From Nitrosomonas sp. (lineage in GTDB: Bacteria; Pseudomonadota; Gammaproteobacteria; Burkholderiales; Nitrosomonadaceae): a DNA stretch of 34,445 nucleotides. A program made the position numbers and the translations under genes. This document shows, piece after piece, positions 24,700 through 34,136 of this stretch (position 1 is its first letter; every line of letters starts with the position of its first letter). The notes beneath the pieces are model-generated. The model worked only from the letters and a program-made list of their open reading frames with translations. It made no database searches and was not told the origin of the DNA. The DNA lies in the NCBI GenBank assembly GCA_023257295.1, contig JALRCN010000161.1, positions 1-34,445 on the forward strand, read 5' to 3'.

Positions 24700-25176
24700 A
24701 TGAGCACGATCCCATTAACCGTTGCAGGCGCAGAGGCGTTGCGAAAAGAATTACACGAAATGAAAACCATACATCGCCCGGCGGTTATCGCGGCGATTGC
24801 GGAAGCGCGTTCTCATGGTGATTTGTCCGAAAATGCTGAATACGATGCCGCCAAGGAAAAACAAGGGTTTATCGAAGGCCGTATTGCCGATCTGGAAAGT
24901 AAATTATCCAGTGCGCAAATTATTAATCCGGCGTTGATCAATGCCGACGGTGCTTGCGTTTTCGGTGCTACGGTCGAATTGGAAGATATGCAAAGTGGCG
25001 AGGTTGTTACCTATCAAATCGTCGGTGATGACGAGGCCGATATCAAGCTTGGAAAAATTTCCATCAGTTCGCCTATATCGCGCGCATTGATCGGCAAGTT
25101 TGCGGGCGATATCGCCGAGGTTCAGGCGCCAAGCGGTATACGCGAATATGAAATTCTCGATGTCAAATACATTTAA
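24700..25176 (+). CDS. greA: Transcription elongation factor GreA
   Basis: GreA rescues backtracked RNA polymerase by stimulating transcript cleavage. The 158-residue protein has an N-terminal antiparallel coiled coil (about 8-75, [56 protein letters not shown]) with the tip acids in [16 protein letters not shown]-terminal FKBP-like domain follows ([32 protein letters not shown]). The carB-greA linkage is common in proteobacteria. Its stop is 13 bases from convergent yhbY. Confidence 0.97.
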   Translation: MSTIPLTVAGAEALRKELHEMKTIHRPAVIAAIAEARSHGDLSENAEYDAAKEKQGFIEGRIADLESKLSSAQIINPALINADGACVFGATVELEDMQSGEVVTYQIVGDDEADIKLGKISISSPISRALIGKFAGDIAEVQAPSGIREYEILDVKYI

Positions 25177-25189
25177 GTTTCGATGATTT

Positions 25190-25543
25190 TTAGTTCTGAA
25201 AGCTGCGCTTGGTTCTAAAAGCTGCCGATTTCTTTTTATCCGTTGCACGAACGGATTTTTTCTCAGTTTCTTGCGGTTTGGGGCGGTAAACCACCAGAAT
25301 TTTGCCGATATGTTGTACCGGGGCCGCATTCAGTTGTTGGCAAATCTCTTCAAGCAATGCATTCCTCGCTATGCGATCGTCGATCTGTACTTTAATCTTG
25401 ATCAATTCGTGACTTAATAGTGCGCGATCCAATTCCTCGACAACGCTTGCGGATAATCCGGATTTTCCAATCATCACGACCGGACTCAGTGCATGAGCCT
25501 GTGCTTTTAATTCGCGTCGACGGTCGACAGTAAGTGTTAACAT
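25190..25543 (-). CDS. yhbY: YhbY-type CRM-domain RNA-binding protein
   Basis: The 117-residue protein is almost entirely one CRM domain (about 1-92): LTVDRRRELKAQAHALSPVVMIGKSGLSASVVEELDRALLSHELIKIKV then HIGKILVVYRPK. The family binds pre-50S ribosomal particles. The loop that is usually GxxG-like reads GKSG here. A basic C-terminal tail (93-117, RATDKKKSAAFRTKRSF) extends past the domain. It is divergent from rlmE with 30 bases between start codons. Confidence 0.93.
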   Translation of the reverse strand: MLTLTVDRRRELKAQAHALSPVVMIGKSGLSASVVEELDRALLSHELIKIKVQIDDRIARNALLEEICQQLNAAPVQHIGKILVVYRPKPQETEKKSVRATDKKKSAAFRTKRSFQN

Positions 25544-25573
25544 AAATTCTCTTTAAACTATTTATTTTACTTG

Positions 25574-26194
25574 ATGAAACGGGCTAAAACCAGTAAAGCT
25601 TGGATGAAAGAGCATGTCAATGATTTTTTCGTCAAGCAAGCCAAGAAAGAAGGATACCGTTCGCGCGCTGCGTATAAACTGCTTGAGATCAACGAACGGG
25701 ACCATATTCTAAAGCCTGGATTGATTGTAGTCGATCTGGGTGCTGCGCCCGGGAGCTGGTCTCAGGTTGTCAGCCAGAAAGTCGGCGATACCGGGAAAAT
25801 AATCGCATTGGATATTCTGGAAATGATGCCGTTGTCCAATGTAACATTTATTCAGAGCGACTTTAGAGAGGAACCGGCAATCTCCGAATTAAAGAATCAT
25901 TTGAGCGGACGGTCGGCAAATCTTGTTATTTCCGATATGGCCCCCAACATGAGTGGTATCGTAGTAAGCGATCAGGCGAGAAGCATGTATTTGGCAGAGC
26001 TGGCCTTGGCTTTTACCATGGAACAACTGAACTATGGTGGAAATTTTTTAGTCAAAGTTTTTCAAGGAAGGGATTTCGATCCATTTCTTCGTGAAATGCG
26101 CGCAAGTTTTCAGACTGTTGCGATAAGAAAACCCAAAGCTTCACGTGATCGCAGCAATGAATTGTATTTATTGGGACTTGGAAAAAAACAATGA
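25574..26194 (+). CDS. rlmE: 23S rRNA 2'-O-ribose U2552 methyltransferase
   Basis: RlmE (FtsJ/RrmJ) methylates U2552 in the 50S A loop using S-adenosylmethionine. The start is ATG 25574; the track begins at an upstream TTG. In the 206-residue product the SAM motif is DLGAAPGSW (54-62), and the K-D-K-E catalytic tetrad is complete: K35 (RAAYKLLE), D121 (ISDMAPN), K161 (FLVKVFQG) and E196 (RSNELYL). The yhbY/rlmE/ftsH neighbourhood is conserved. ftsH starts 134 bases downstream with its own leader. Confidence 0.96.
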   Translation: MKRAKTSKAWMKEHVNDFFVKQAKKEGYRSRAAYKLLEINERDHILKPGLIVVDLGAAPGSWSQVVSQKVGDTGKIIALDILEMMPLSNVTFIQSDFREEPAISELKNHLSGRSANLVISDMAPNMSGIVVSDQARSMYLAELALAFTMEQLNYGGNFLVKVFQGRDFDPFLREMRASFQTVAIRKPKASRDRSNELYLLGLGKKQ

Positions 26195-26328
26195 ATATAA
26201 TTGCTTCGAGATCAATGGATTCGCAGCGAGGTAGTGGGTTTATTTAATATGAACTCTTCTGTTATATTTTACGGAATAGAGTTAGAATCGTTAATCAAGG
26301 ATTTTAAGGTGCAAACCAAGGAGCTAAC
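26195..26328 (+). promoter_or_regulatory. ftsH leader / upstream region
   Basis: This 134-base gap is AT-rich (TTTATTTAATATGAAC, GTTATATTTTACGG) and probably contains an ftsH promoter. No hexamer pair stands out, and no sigma32-type CTTGAA..CCCAT sequence is visible. The AAGGAG at 26318-26323 decides the TTG start. Confidence 0.35.
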
Positions 26329-28245
26329 TTGAATAATTTAATTAAAAACATGGCCATCTGGCTGGTAATTGCACTTGTGTTGATGACTGTATTCAATCAG
26401 TTTAGCGTACGTCAACCGGTACAAGTACCGATGGAATATTCGCAATTCATCACTGAATTGAATCAAGGCAGAATTGCCAAGGTTGTTATCGAGGGACGGA
26501 CACTGAAAGGAACCAAGTCGGACGGCAGGCGTTTTACGACCTATGCGCCATCCGATCCATGGCTGGTAAGCGATTTACTGAAAGCTGGTGTGATTGTCGA
26601 AGCCAAACCCGAAGAAGAGCCTTCCATGCTGATGAGTATTTTTATCTCATGGTTCCCAATGCTGCTGCTGATTGCCGTATGGTTTTTTTTCATGCGACAA
26701 ATGCAAGGCGGCGGGCGTAACGGTGGCGCATTCTCGTTCGGTAAAAGTAAAGCGCGCATGCTCGATAAATCCAGCAATACCGTGACCTTTAACGATGTTG
26801 CCGGTTGCGAAGAAGCCAAAGAAGAAGTTGCTGAGCTGGTCGAATTCTTGCGCGACCCGTCTAAATTTCAAAAACTGGGCGGTCGTATTCCGCGTGGTGT
26901 TTTGATGGTAGGTAGCCCCGGAACTGGTAAGACATTGCTGGCACGGGCTATCGCTGGAGAAGCACAAGTGCCGTTTTTTAGCATTTCTGGTTCCGATTTC
27001 GTCGAAATGTTTGTCGGCGTCGGTGCATCCCGTGTACGCGATATGTTCGAGCAAGCCAAAAAACATGCACCTTGCATTATTTTTATCGATGAGATTGATG
27101 CAGTGGGTCGTCAACGGGGTGCAGGGCTTGGCGGAGGCAATGATGAGCGCGAACAAACCCTGAACCAATTATTGGTTGAGATGGATGGTTTCGAAGGGGC
27201 AATGGGCGTGATTGTGATCGCGGCAACCAACCGTCCTGACGTATTGGATCCCGCATTGTTGCGTCCTGGCCGTTTCGATCGTCAAGTAACCGTGCCGCTG
27301 CCGGATATTCGCGGTCGCGAACAAATTCTGAATGTACATATGCGTAAAGTTCCGTTGTCGCCGGATGTGAAAGCGGATATTTTGGCGCGTGGCACGCCAG
27401 GTATGTCGGGTGCCGATTTAGCCAATCTGGTCAATGAAGCTGCATTGTTTGCGGCACGCAGTAATAAGCGTCTGGTCGATATGGAAGATTTCGAGCGCGC
27501 CAAAGATAAAATTTTTATGGGTGCGGAACGCCGATCAATGGTGATGCCTGAGCATGAACGCAGAAATACGGCTTATCACGAATCCGGTCATGCGGTCGTG
27601 GCGCAGTTGTTGCCCAAAACCGACCCGGTTCACAAGGTAACGATCATTCCGCGCGGACGGGCATTGGGTGTCACCATGCAATTGCCGACGGAAGATCGCT
27701 TCAGTATGGAACGCGAGGAAATTCTGCAACGGATTTCCGTGATGTTTGGTGGTCGTATTGCCGAGGAAGTGTTCATGAATCAAATGACAACCGGGGCATC
27801 GAATGACTTTGAACGTGCGACCGAATTGGCGCGCCAAATGGTTACCCAATGGGGCATGTCGGACAGGCTTGGCCCAATGGTATATGGCGAGAATGAAGGT
27901 GAAGTATTTCTTGGTCGTTCGGTAACGACGCATAAGAATGTCAGTGAAGCGACCATGCAGAAAGTCGATGCCGAAGTTCGACGTATCGTCGATGAGCAAT
28001 ATGCATTGGCACGCAAGCTGATCGAGGAAAACAAAGATAAAATCGAAGCAATGACAAAGGCTTTGCTGGAGTGGGAAACGATCGACAGCGATCAGATCAA
28101 CGATATTATGGAAGGTCGCCCACCGCGTCCGCCTAAGCCGCCACAATCGACGTCTCCGAACGTGGACGATGAATCTTCGGCGGTAAAACCCAGTGATGAA
28201 AAAGAAACGCCGGCACCGCAAGAAATTGTCAAAGAGGCCGATTAA
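26329..28245 (+). CDS. ftsH: ATP-dependent membrane zinc protease FtsH
   Basis: FtsH degrades membrane and regulatory proteins (sigma32 and LpxC in E. coli). The start is TTG 26329, supported by AAGGAG five bases upstream. The 638 residues comprise TM1 (about 7-24), a periplasmic domain, TM2 (about 102-122), an AAA module and an M41 peptidase domain. The AAA module has Walker A GSPGTGKT (195-202), with S196 where many homologues have Pro, Walker B IIFIDEID (D254 E255) and the SRH region RPGRFDRQV. The peptidase motif is HESGH (417-421), with a downstream Asp in [13 protein letters not shown]. The tail from about 600 is Pro-rich and acidic ([12 protein letters not shown]). A terminator follows. 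sigma32 in this window may be a substrate (family knowledge). Confidence 0.98.
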   Translation: MNNLIKNMAIWLVIALVLMTVFNQFSVRQPVQVPMEYSQFITELNQGRIAKVVIEGRTLKGTKSDGRRFTTYAPSDPWLVSDLLKAGVIVEAKPEEEPSMLMSIFISWFPMLLLIAVWFFFMRQMQGGGRNGGAFSFGKSKARMLDKSSNTVTFNDVAGCEEAKEEVAELVEFLRDPSKFQKLGGRIPRGVLMVGSPGTGKTLLARAIAGEAQVPFFSISGSDFVEMFVGVGASRVRDMFEQAKKHAPCIIFIDEIDAVGRQRGAGLGGGNDEREQTLNQLLVEMDGFEGAMGVIVIAATNRPDVLDPALLRPGRFDRQVTVPLPDIRGREQILNVHMRKVPLSPDVKADILARGTPGMSGADLANLVNEAALFAARSNKRLVDMEDFERAKDKIFMGAERRSMVMPEHERRNTAYHESGHAVVAQLLPKTDPVHKVTIIPRGRALGVTMQLPTEDRFSMEREEILQRISVMFGGRIAEEVFMNQMTTGASNDFERATELARQMVTQWGMSDRLGPMVYGENEGEVFLGRSVTTHKNVSEATMQKVDAEVRRIVDEQYALARKLIEENKDKIEAMTKALLEWETIDSDQINDIMEGRPPRPPKPPQSTSPNVDDESSAVKPSDEKETPAPQEIVKEAD

Positions 28246-28267
28246 TAATCGGAAATAGCCGACAATG

Positions 28268-28306
28268 CGGGATACGATGCTAAGATCGTATCCCGTTTTT
28301 TATTTT
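28268..28306 (+). terminator. Rho-independent terminator after ftsH
   Basis: A perfect 11-bp stem CGGGATACGAT / ATCGTATCCCG with loop GCTAAG is followed by TTTTTTATTTT. It lies 22 bases after the ftsH stop and separates ftsH from folP, so folP-glmM need another promoter or read-through. Confidence 0.92.
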
Positions 28307-28323
28307 CTAACTTCATTGCTATT

Positions 28324-29157
28324 GTGCTGCCATCACCGAAAAATTTCATTATCGCCGCCAATCGCCCTTTGATTATGGGCATCGTCAATGTGACACCGGA
28401 TTCTTTCTCGGATGGCGGGCTTTATCTGCCGAAGCAGCGAGCGGTCGAGCATGCTAAAAATCTCATTGCCGAAGGTGCCGATATCCTGGATATCGGCGGT
28501 GAATCGACCCGGCCGGGAAGCCGGCAAGTCAGTGCCGATGAAGAATTAAGGCGCGTGATGCCCGTGTTGCAAGCATTGACCGATACCGATATTCCGATTT
28601 CAGTCGATACTTCCAAACCGGAAGTCATGCGGTGCGCTATCGAAGCAGGCGCTTTCATGATTAACGATGTGAATGCGTTGCGTAGCCCAGGTGCATTGGA
28701 TGTTGTAGCGCTGCATGGCGATGTGCAAGTCTGTCTGATGCACATGCAAGGTACGCCGCAAAATATGCAGGCCAATCCAAGCTATCGAGACGCCGTTGCC
28801 GAAGTGATGGATTTCTTGCGGCAACGCATCGACGAGGCAAATGCAGCCGGTATTGCATCGGATCGTCTGGTAATAGATCCCGGTTTTGGCTTTGGCAAAA
28901 CGTTGCCGCATAACCTTGCATTGCTAAATCGTCTGGATGAATTTATAACGCTTGGCGTTCCCATTTTGGCAGGCTTATCGCGCAAATCGATGCTGGGGGC
29001 AATTACTGGAAACGATATCGATCGGCGCTTGCATGAAAGTGTTGCGGCCGCCTTGCTCGCAGTGGTCAAAGGTGCCAAAATTGTCCGCGTGCACGATGTT
29101 AAGGCGACCAAGGCAGCGCTCGCTGTTTATACGGCAATGATAAATGGCAATGTATAA
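28324..29157 (+). CDS. folP: Dihydropteroate synthase
   Basis: FolP condenses 6-hydroxymethyl-dihydropterin pyrophosphate with p-aminobenzoate; it is the sulfonamide target. The 277-residue TIM barrel shows MGIVNVTPDSFSDGG (18-32), DIGGESTRPG (about 57-66), SVDTSKPEV, MINDVNALR, MHMQGTPQNMQ and DPGFGFGKTLPHN. LAGLSRKSMLG and RVHDVKATKAAL end the barrel. The start is GTG 28324 without a visible Shine-Dalgarno, only about 20 bases after the ftsH terminator, so the N-terminus is the least certain part. The ftsH-folP-glmM order is conserved in beta- and gammaproteobacteria. Confidence 0.95.
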   Translation: MLPSPKNFIIAANRPLIMGIVNVTPDSFSDGGLYLPKQRAVEHAKNLIAEGADILDIGGESTRPGSRQVSADEELRRVMPVLQALTDTDIPISVDTSKPEVMRCAIEAGAFMINDVNALRSPGALDVVALHGDVQVCLMHMQGTPQNMQANPSYRDAVAEVMDFLRQRIDEANAAGIASDRLVIDPGFGFGKTLPHNLALLNRLDEFITLGVPILAGLSRKSMLGAITGNDIDRRLHESVAAALLAVVKGAKIVRVHDVKATKAALAVYTAMINGNV

Positions 29158-29220
29158 ACGATTGTTGCCCGGTGTTTGCCTCATTTGTGTTTTTCCAATC
29201 TCAACGCATTGTTTCTCAAA

Positions 29221-30582
29221 TTGACTAAAAAATATTTTGGAACCGATGGTATTCGCGGACGCGTAGGCAAAGATCCTATTACGCCGCAATTCTTCATGCA
29301 TCTGGGGTATTCCGCCGGTAAAGTACTGGCTGCTGCGAATTGGCATATGACAAAAGGGAGCCGCCCGGTTGTGTTAATCGGCAAAGATACGCGCGAGTCG
29401 GGTTATATGCTGGAATCAGCGCTGGAAGCGGGATTGATCGCAGCCGGTGTGGATGTTGAGTTGTCCGGTCCGATGCCGACACCGGCGGTGGCTTACCTTA
29501 TTCGTGCTTTGCGGCTACAAGCCGGAATTGTGATCTCGGCTTCGCACAATTTATTTGAAGATAACGGAATAAAGTTTTTTTCCGCTGCCGGCAGTAAATT
29601 GCCCGACGAATTGGAACACCGGATCGAAGCCGGTCTGAACGAACCCCTCGAAACCAAGCCGTCGGCGCAACTGGGCAAAGCACATCGCATCGACGATGCT
29701 GCGGGCCGTTATATCGAGTTCTGTAAAAGCACATTTCCTTATCATCTCGATTTGCGTGGACTTCGTATCGTGGTCGATTGCGCCAATGGCGCCGCCTATC
29801 ACATCGCACCGCATGTAATGCACGAATTAGGCGCTGATGTTATTGCAATCGGTGACGATCCGAATGGATTGAACATCAACCTTGACTGCGGTGCCACGCA
29901 TATTGCGACTTTGCAAGAAGCGGTCAAGCATCACCATGCCGACTTAGGGATTGCCCTCGACGGTGACGGCGATCGCGTCATGATGGTCGATAAGAACGGC
30001 AGGTGCTACGATGGGGATCAGCTGGTTTATATCATTGCCGAGCACCGCCAGCAAAAGAAAACGTTCACTGGCGGCGTTGTGGGCACGCTGATGACGAATC
30101 TCGCCATCGAGCATGCGTTCAAGAAAATGAAAATCCCATTTTTGCGAGCAAATGTGGGGGATCGTTACGTGTTGGAATTTCTGAAACAGCAGGGTTGGCA
30201 ATTGGGCGGAGAAAGCTCCGGGCATATCATTTGCTACGACAAGCATACGACTGGGGATGGCATCATTTCCGCGCTGCAAGTGTTATACGCACTGCGCGAC
30301 AATGACAAGACGCTGGCGGAATCGATGCGCGGCGTTTTGCTGTATCCGCAGCGATTGATCAATGTCAAAGTTCCCAAGAGCTTTGATCTTAGCCAAAACA
30401 GAGCGATAGCGGCAGCGCAGCAAGAAGCTGAAGCTGATCTTAACGGCAAGGGGCGTGTGCTGATTCGCGCGTCGGGTACCGAGCCGCTGGTTCGAGTAAT
30501 GGTGGAGGGGGAATCCGAGCAGAAAATTAATTATTGGGCGGAGTATATTGCTAAAACGGTGGAACGTTCTGATCAATCGTAG
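29221..30582 (+). CDS. glmM: Phosphoglucosamine mutase
   Basis: GlmM converts glucosamine-6-P to glucosamine-1-P for UDP-GlcNAc, feeding peptidoglycan and LPS. I place the start at TTG 29221 ([16 protein letters not shown]) by family alignment, giving 453 residues; the track uses TTG 29176. Neither has a clear Shine-Dalgarno. Domains in order: FGTDGIRGR at 6-14, phosphoserine loop ISASHN with S108 expected to be phosphorylated, the metal loop [11 protein letters not shown], sugar-binding GGESSGHI, and the C-terminal [15 protein letters not shown]. The residue after the SHN motif is Leu (L111) where the signature normally has Pro. It follows folP and precedes a Pho box by only four bases. Confidence 0.95.
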   Translation: MTKKYFGTDGIRGRVGKDPITPQFFMHLGYSAGKVLAAANWHMTKGSRPVVLIGKDTRESGYMLESALEAGLIAAGVDVELSGPMPTPAVAYLIRALRLQAGIVISASHNLFEDNGIKFFSAAGSKLPDELEHRIEAGLNEPLETKPSAQLGKAHRIDDAAGRYIEFCKSTFPYHLDLRGLRIVVDCANGAAYHIAPHVMHELGADVIAIGDDPNGLNINLDCGATHIATLQEAVKHHHADLGIALDGDGDRVMMVDKNGRCYDGDQLVYIIAEHRQQKKTFTGGVVGTLMTNLAIEHAFKKMKIPFLRANVGDRYVLEFLKQQGWQLGGESSGHIICYDKHTTGDGIISALQVLYALRDNDKTLAESMRGVLLYPQRLINVKVPKSFDLSQNRAIAAAQQEAEADLNGKGRVLIRASGTEPLVRVMVEGESEQKINYWAEYIAKTVERSDQS

Positions 30583-30585
30583 CCA

Positions 30586-30619
30586 TTGTCATAATTCTGT
30601 CATAATTTTCGCATAGCAT
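30586..30619 (+). promoter_or_regulatory. Pho box and -10 of pstS
   Basis: TTGTCAT-AATT-CTGTCAT (30586-30603) matches the PhoB consensus CTGTCAT-N4-CTGTCAT at all but the first base. A third, weaker copy AATT-TTCGCAT continues in 11-base phase to 30614. TAGCAT at 30614-30619 is a -10 candidate ten bases after the second repeat, the usual PhoB arrangement in place of a -35. Confidence 0.82.
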
Positions 30620-30671
30620 ACGCGTCGATTCATCGCGGTTTTTTATTACGTTATTTTTTGGAGCATAATCA

Positions 30672-31673
30672 ATGTCGAACGCATTTCACTTTAAAGTACT
30701 CACTACAGCCGCTATTCTCAGTGCAGCTATTGTTATCGGAACAGTTCATGCCAGCCCCATCGTAAAAATCGACGGCTCCAGCACGGTATTCCCGATTACC
30801 GAGGCCGTTGCGGAAGATTTTCAGATCGACAAGCGCGGCGCGGTGCGCGTAACTGTCGGTATTTCCGGTACCGGGGGTGGATTCAAGAAGTTTTGCCGCG
30901 ATGAAATCGATATCGTCAATGCTTCTCGTCCCATCACCGTGACGGAAATGGAAGCCTGTAAACAACAAGGCGTGCAATACATCGAAATGCCCATTGCATA
31001 CGATGCGCTGACTGTGGTTATCAATCCCAAGAATACCTGGAGCAAAACCATCACGGTAGACGAACTCAAGAAAATTTGGGAGCCGGAAGCGCAAGGAAAA
31101 ATTGTTAATTGGAATCAGATCAATCCCGAGTGGCCGGACAAAAAAATCAAGCTGTACGGTCCCGGTGCGGATTCGGGCACTTTTGAATACTTTACCGAAG
31201 CCATCGTCGGCAAAGCCAAATCAAGCCGGGGCGATTTCACTGCGTCGGAAGACGATAATGTCTTAGTGCAAGGGGTTGCCAGCGATAGCTATGCACTCGG
31301 CTTCTTCGGTTTTGCTTATTATATTGAAAATAGTAAGAAAATTTCCGCTGTCGCCATCGATAGCGGCAACGGCGGCGTGATTCCATCGGCTGCGGCGGTT
31401 GAAAACAACAGCTATAAGCCGTTGTCGCGACCGATATTCATCTATGTCAATGCCAAGTCTGCCGATAAGCCGGAAGTTGTGGATTTCGTGAATTTTTACA
31501 TGAAAAATGCACCGGAGTTGGTTGCCGAGGTCAAATATTTCCCATTGTCTAAAGCAATATACGATTTGAATCTCGATCATTTGAATAAGAGAAAAGTCGG
31601 TACGGTATTCGAACATGGCGCGGGCGTTAACGTAAAACTGGAAGAAGTGCTTAAGAAAGAACCGCGACTGTAA
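30672..31673 (+). CDS. pstS: Periplasmic phosphate-binding protein, PstS/SphX family
   Basis: This solute-binding protein of the high-affinity phosphate ABC importer has 333 residues with a signal peptide (about 1-28, ..GTVHA-SP). Phosphate-contact segments are DGSSTVFPITEAV, ISGTGGGFKKFCRDEIDIVNASRPI and GPGADSGTFEYF. GGAG lies 8 bases before the ATG. A Pho box upstream predicts induction by phosphate starvation. The importer genes pstC, pstA and pstB do not follow; cysG does, so the protein must use a transporter encoded elsewhere or act only in binding. It resembles the SphX-like branch more than E. coli PstS, as far as can be judged by eye. Confidence 0.92.
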   Translation: MSNAFHFKVLTTAAILSAAIVIGTVHASPIVKIDGSSTVFPITEAVAEDFQIDKRGAVRVTVGISGTGGGFKKFCRDEIDIVNASRPITVTEMEACKQQGVQYIEMPIAYDALTVVINPKNTWSKTITVDELKKIWEPEAQGKIVNWNQINPEWPDKKIKLYGPGADSGTFEYFTEAIVGKAKSSRGDFTASEDDNVLVQGVASDSYALGFFGFAYYIENSKKISAVAIDSGNGGVIPSAAAVENNSYKPLSRPIFIYVNAKSADKPEVVDFVNFYMKNAPELVAEVKYFPLSKAIYDLNLDHLNKRKVGTVFEHGAGVNVKLEEVLKKEPRL

Positions 31674-31692
31674 TTGCAATCGCTTCACATCG

Positions 31693-31733
31693 TGCGGCAA
31701 TGTCGGCTTTGTTCGTGAACCGGCATTGCCGCA
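31693..31733 (+). terminator. Possible terminator hairpin after pstS
   Basis: TGCGGCAATGTCGG and CCGGCATTGCCGCA pair over 14 positions with one G-T wobble and a 13-base loop, 19 bases after the pstS stop. The following ATATCGTTTATCC is a poor T tract, so termination may be partial or the hairpin may only stabilise the mRNA end. Confidence 0.5.
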
Positions 31734-31762
31734 ATATCGTTTATCCTGTGCCGTAATGAAAC

Positions 31763-33202
31763 ATGGATTTTCTGCCCGTCTTCCTAACCATTCGAAATAA
31801 AACTTGCCTGGTCGTGGGTGGCGGTGAAGTCGCCGCGCATAAAGTAGCGCTACTGTTGCAAGCGGGCGCGCAGGTTCTCGTGGTTTCCCAGGATTTATGC
31901 GCTGTGCTGCAAGACTGTCTGGCACAAGGAAAAATCCGGCATGAAGCAACGCGTTTTCAGTCCGGGCATTTACAGAATGCCCATTTGGTTATTGCCGCAA
32001 CCGATGACGGCAGTATCAATCGGTTTGTTTCCGAGCTTGCGCAGCAGCAACGTATCCCGGTCAATGTCGTCGATAACCCGGATTTGTGCAGTTTTATCAT
32101 GCCATCCATCATTGACCGCTCACCGTTAATGATCGCCATATCCAGCGGCGGGCAATCGCCCGTGCTGGCAAGATTGTTGCGGGCGCAATTGGAAACGATG
32201 ATTCCGGCCGCTTACGCGCGGGTTGCCGTGCTGGCCGGACAATTCCGCCAGCAGGTGCAGCGCCGTTTCACGTACCCGGAAAAACGACGCCTATTTTGGG
32301 AAAAGATCCTGCAAGGCTCTTTTACCGAATTGATTTTGTCGGGTAAGGAGCAAGCCGCACAAGATCATTTGCTGCAATCGCTGCAACAAGAAAGCGACGC
32401 ACCGCCGCAAGGTGAAGTGTATCTGGTCGGTGCCGGGCCTGGCAATCCGGATTTGCTCACGTTTCGCGCCATGCGCCTGATGCAGCAGGCCGACGTTGTC
32501 GTTTACGACCGCTTGGTTTCGCAGCAGATCCTCGACATGGTGCGCCGCGACGCAACGCGCATTTACGCCGGAAAGGAACGCAATCGGCATACCCTGGCGC
32601 AAGAATCCATCAACCAACTGCTGGTCAGATTGGCGCAAGAAGGCAAGCGAGTATTGCGACTTAAAGGCGGTGATCCGTTTATTTTCGGCCGGGGCGGCGA
32701 GGAAATAGAAACCCTGGCCGCACATCACATTCCGTTCCAAGTCGTGCCTGGCATCACCGCCGCATCGGGGGTTGCCGCCTACGCCGGAATTCCGCTCACG
32801 CACCGGGATTACGCGCAATCGTGTATTTTTGTTACCGGGCATCTGAAAAATAACACCATCGATCTGGATTGGCTGCAGCTCGCCCGTCCGAATCAGACTG
32901 TCGTAATTTACATGGGACTGCTGGGCTTGCCGGTTTTATGCCGGCAATTGATCGCACATGGTTTGCCGGATATGACGCCTGCTGCGATTATTCAGCAAGG
33001 GACTACGGAGCGGCAGAAAGTTGTCGTCGGGACATTGAAAACATTACCCGGCCTAGCCGAATCGGCTCATTTAACACCGCCCACGTTGATTATCGTCGGC
33101 GACGTGGTGAGGCTGCATCAACGGTTGGCCTGGTTCAACCCTGATTCCGCCACCGCAAAAGCCGGAATCATCCCGCTGCCGCCGGACACGAAAGATGCAT
33201 AG
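31763..33202 (+). CDS. cysG: Siroheme synthase (multifunctional: uroporphyrinogen-III methyltransferase / precorrin-2 dehydrogenase / ferrochelatase)
   Basis: CysG makes siroheme from uroporphyrinogen III for sulfite and nitrite reductases. The 479 residues split into an N-terminal NAD-dependent dehydrogenase/ferrochelatase part and a C-terminal methyltransferase. The first part (about 1-200) has CLVVGGGEVAAHKVALLL at 15-32, NVVDNPDLCSFIMPSIIDRSPLMIAISSGGQSPVLARLL, and VDN where Salmonella CysG has VDD. The second part (about 215-460) has VYLVGAGPGNPDLLTFRAMRLM, RLKGGDPFIFGRGGEE, VPGITAASG and YMGL. The order and length match full CysG (Salmonella 457). The ATG has a weak Shine-Dalgarno. It is convergent with nadC, with three bases between stops. 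No siroheme-dependent reductase is in the window. Confidence 0.96.
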   Translation: MDFLPVFLTIRNKTCLVVGGGEVAAHKVALLLQAGAQVLVVSQDLCAVLQDCLAQGKIRHEATRFQSGHLQNAHLVIAATDDGSINRFVSELAQQQRIPVNVVDNPDLCSFIMPSIIDRSPLMIAISSGGQSPVLARLLRAQLETMIPAAYARVAVLAGQFRQQVQRRFTYPEKRRLFWEKILQGSFTELILSGKEQAAQDHLLQSLQQESDAPPQGEVYLVGAGPGNPDLLTFRAMRLMQQADVVVYDRLVSQQILDMVRRDATRIYAGKERNRHTLAQESINQLLVRLAQEGKRVLRLKGGDPFIFGRGGEEIETLAAHHIPFQVVPGITAASGVAAYAGIPLTHRDYAQSCIFVTGHLKNNTIDLDWLQLARPNQTVVIYMGLLGLPVLCRQLIAHGLPDMTPAAIIQQGTTERQKVVVGTLKTLPGLAESAHLTPPTLIIVGDVVRLHQRLAWFNPDSATAKAGIIPLPPDTKDA

Positions 33203-33205
33203 CAG

Positions 33206-34063
33206 TTATGCGACAGGCTTTGCAAATCGCATCGACAAATCAATCGCTTTGACGTCCTTAGTCAGTGCGCCGATTGAGATTCTGTCAACGCCTGTTTCAG
33301 CTACCTGGCGAACATTGGCTAAAGTAATATTGCCCGATGCTTCCAATACGATTTCTTCACTGCCCTGTCGACGAATACTGGCCACCGCTTCGGTCAATTG
33401 GTCGACGGTAAAATTGTCCAATAATATCATTCTAGCGCCGGCTGCAACCGCTTGATGCAGTTGCGGTAGCGATTCCACTTCGATCTGAACGAAAACACTC
33501 GCTGACGCAATGGCTTGCGCGTTTTTTAATGCGGGGGCTATGCCTCCGGCGGCGAAAATGTGATTTTCTTTGATGAGAATTCCATCGTGCAAACCAAAGC
33601 GGTGATTTGTGCCGCCGCCGCATTTCACCGCGTATTTCTGCGCCAACCGTAGTCCGGGCAGGGTTTTTCGCGTATCCACGATTACTGCACCGGTACCGGC
33701 AATGGCATCGACATACCGCCGCGTTTGTGTCGCTACTGCCGATAGCAATTGCAAGAAATTCAGTCCAGAACGCTCGGCCGTTAACAAAGTGCGTGCATTG
33801 CCTTTGATGGCGCATAACTGCTGCCCGGCACGAATGTGATCGCCGTCCGTCGCCGACCACTCGATCCGCGTATCCGGTGCCAACGACAAAAAACAGGCGT
33901 CAAACCATTGCGTGCCGCATAGCACCGCATTTTTCCGGCTGATCACGGATGCATGTAATGCAGTATTCTCTGGAATCAATGAGGCAGTCAGATCACCGGA
34001 GCCAATATCTTCTTTCAGCGCATGTTGCACGTTGTCGCGAATTTCGTCGTGTAAGTCTTTCAA
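33206..34063 (-). CDS. nadC: Nicotinate-nucleotide pyrophosphorylase (carboxylating)
   Basis: NadC converts quinolinate and PRPP to nicotinate mononucleotide in de novo NAD synthesis. The start is TTG 34063, supported by TGAGGT upstream, giving 285 residues. Motifs are LTAERSGLNFLQLLSAVAT, VDTRKTLPGLRLAQKYAVKCGGGTNHRFGLHDGILIKENHI, EVES, MILLDNF, LEASGNIT and ISIGALTKDVKAIDLSMRF, all as in E. coli NadC. It is convergent with cysG and appears to be a single-gene unit here; nadA and nadB are not in the window. Confidence 0.96.
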   Translation of the reverse strand: MKDLHDEIRDNVQHALKEDIGSGDLTASLIPENTALHASVISRKNAVLCGTQWFDACFLSLAPDTRIEWSATDGDHIRAGQQLCAIKGNARTLLTAERSGLNFLQLLSAVATQTRRYVDAIAGTGAVIVDTRKTLPGLRLAQKYAVKCGGGTNHRFGLHDGILIKENHIFAAGGIAPALKNAQAIASASVFVQIEVESLPQLHQAVAAGARMILLDNFTVDQLTEAVASIRRQGSEEIVLEASGNITLANVRQVAETGVDRISIGALTKDVKAIDLSMRFAKPVA

Positions 34064-34107
34064 TCTTTTTTTACCTCAGTTGTTAATTAATCGAGAAATA
34101 ATGCCAT

Positions 34108-34136
34108 GATATACAAAAAAGTGATAAGTAGATCAA
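34108..34136 (-). promoter_or_regulatory. Candidate nadC promoter
   Basis: On the minus strand TTGATC and TATATC are spaced 17 bases apart, each with four of six consensus matches, giving a start near 34101 and a leader of about 38 bases with TGAGGT before the TTG codon. Confidence 0.4.

Noticed and set aside
26191-26247. 18-codon frame MNIIASRSMDSQRGSGFI overlapping the rlmE stop as ATGA
   Set aside because: Too short, no family resemblance, and no own Shine-Dalgarno; the coupling-like overlap is probably chance in the ftsH leader.
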